DNA from: Azonexus sp. | Lineage (GTDB): Bacteria; Pseudomonadota; Gammaproteobacteria; Burkholderiales; Rhodocyclaceae | Length of the DNA: 64,000 bases | NCBI GenBank assembly: GCA_030696345.1 | Contig: JAUYSK010000016.1 | Location: forward strand, 248,001-312,000 | Direction: 5' to 3' | Shown: positions 63,529 to 64,000 of the stretch, piece by piece | Position numbering within the stretch: the first letter of the stretch is position 1 | How the letters are laid out: each line of letters opens with the position of its first letter | Translations under genes and position numbers: made by a program | Notes under the pieces: model-generated | Seen by the model: the letters and a program-made list of their open reading frames with translations, nothing else | What the model was told of the DNA's origin: nothing | The model's database searches: none

Positions 63529-64000
63529 CTGGCCTCCGCCGGAGCCGCCAACGGGGTGGCAGCTGGCAAGGTGGCCTGCCAGGTTTTCCAGTCCGAGCCC
63601 AGACTCCATTCCTTGTTGCCAAGGGCAGAAATCTGGAAGGGACGTGGCAGTTGTGTAATGTCGAGACGAAGGCGCAAAGCGGCCTGATAGGGCTCGCCGG
63701 GACGAGCCACCTTGTCGCCCTTGTCGATCACGGCCCAGTTGCGCAAGCGCGACATCACCGCCAACGCCTCGGTCAAGCTCTGGAAGGACTGATGCAGGCC
63801 GCCGGTCGACAGCCGGTACTGCCGGGTCAGCGCATGATAGGAAAGACTGTAGGTTTGACTGCGACTGACCATTTTTTCGTCGAGCCAGTACCAGCGAGCT
63901 CTGGTCATTTCGAAATCGGTCACGAAATACAGGACAACGCCCTTGTTTACAGCTTCTTCGAGGCGCGGACTTAACTCGAAGCGAAAGTCGGCAGACAGGA
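63525..64000 (-). CDS. DUF4390 protein, 5' partial
   Basis: The frame is open to the window edge, so the start and the signal peptide lie outside. The visible part begins LSADFRFELSPRLEEAVNKG and continues LYFVTDFEMTRARWYWLDEK, the DUF4390 signature. It is normally an exported protein encoded between rsmB and ntrY in betaproteobacteria, which predicts rsmB just beyond the right edge. Function unknown. Confidence 0.87.
   Translation of the reverse strand, partial: LSADFRFELSPRLEEAVNKGVVLYFVTDFEMTRARWYWLDEKMVSRSQTYSLSYHALTRQYRLSTGGLHQSFQSLTEALAVMSRLRNWAVIDKGDKVARPGEPYQAALRLRLDITQLPRPFQISALGNKEWSLGSDWKTWQATLPAATPLAAPAEAR

Overview
The window is a gene-dense, GC-rich stretch of a betaproteobacterial chromosome. 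The best fit is the Rhodocyclales (Dechloromonas/Azonexus-like), an inference from gene order and protein style: a complete leucine-catabolic liu set, a phasin, a TorF-type porin-glnK-amtB nitrogen operon, an SAH riboswitch before metH, and the hemE-trkH-trkA-ntrX-ntrY-DUF4390 block. No 16S gene is present, so the genus is not proven.

Layout. 1-9,960: the end of a 2-hydroxychromene-2-carboxylate isomerase-like gene, a LOG-family nucleotide hydrolase, then liuB-paiB-liuC-liuD-[DUF559 cassette]-liuE, all on the + strand. These are followed, with overlapping start and stop codons, by an unknown protein, two tandem DUF1289 mini-proteins and a metallo-beta-lactamase-fold hydrolase. 10,020-15,971: a chemoreceptor, an M20 amidohydrolase, rapZ, and a NusG-II / Gx-transporter / ubiX / Lon-N-domain run. 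16,100-22,460: a less typical stress/accessory stretch with two small unknown proteins, a mono-haem cytochrome c, Hsp20, a DUF2934 protein, a soluble PAS histidine kinase with a FixJ-type regulator, and a phasin. It ends at tRNA-Gly(CCC). 22,600-34,710: flavin reductase, mutY, two HD-GYP proteins around a coiled-coil secreted protein, an ABC-F ATPase, a PhnD-like binding protein with a GGDEF-EAL protein, thrH, purU and an isochorismatase-family hydrolase. 34,820-37,790: amtB, glnK and a TorF-type porin on the - strand behind a strong sigma-54 promoter candidate. 37,790-48,300: ubiK, comM, a Bcr/CflA transporter, a rhodanese, a BamE-like lipoprotein, the SAH riboswitch and metH, a 510-bp inverted-repeat element, murB, an amidase and a cytochrome c. 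48,350-53,740: chemotaxis-like, DUF1840, methyltransferase-like, ROK, MOSC, MFS and EF-hand-like genes. 53,789-64,000: priA, hemE, trkH, trkA, ntrX, ntrY and the partial DUF4390 gene, all on the - strand.

How it works together. The liu block turns 3-methylcrotonyl-CoA (from leucine) into acetyl-CoA and acetoacetate; isovaleryl-CoA dehydrogenase is not in the window and probably lies upstream. The nitrogen operon couples ammonium uptake to PII sensing. MetH is placed under SAH control. Several proteins serve c-di-GMP signalling (two HD-GYP, one GGDEF-EAL).

The most unusual items are: (i) a DUF559 gene bounded by 39-bp near-perfect inverted repeats and inserted in the liu operon; (ii) the 510-bp non-coding inverted-repeat element between metH and murB; (iii) a 24-bp motif shared upstream of the phasin and the DUF2934/Hsp20 cluster; (iv) two signalling proteins with ruined catalytic motifs (HD-GYP 24194-25405 and NtrX 60129-61394); (v) an AT-rich priA-hemE gap with DnaA boxes.
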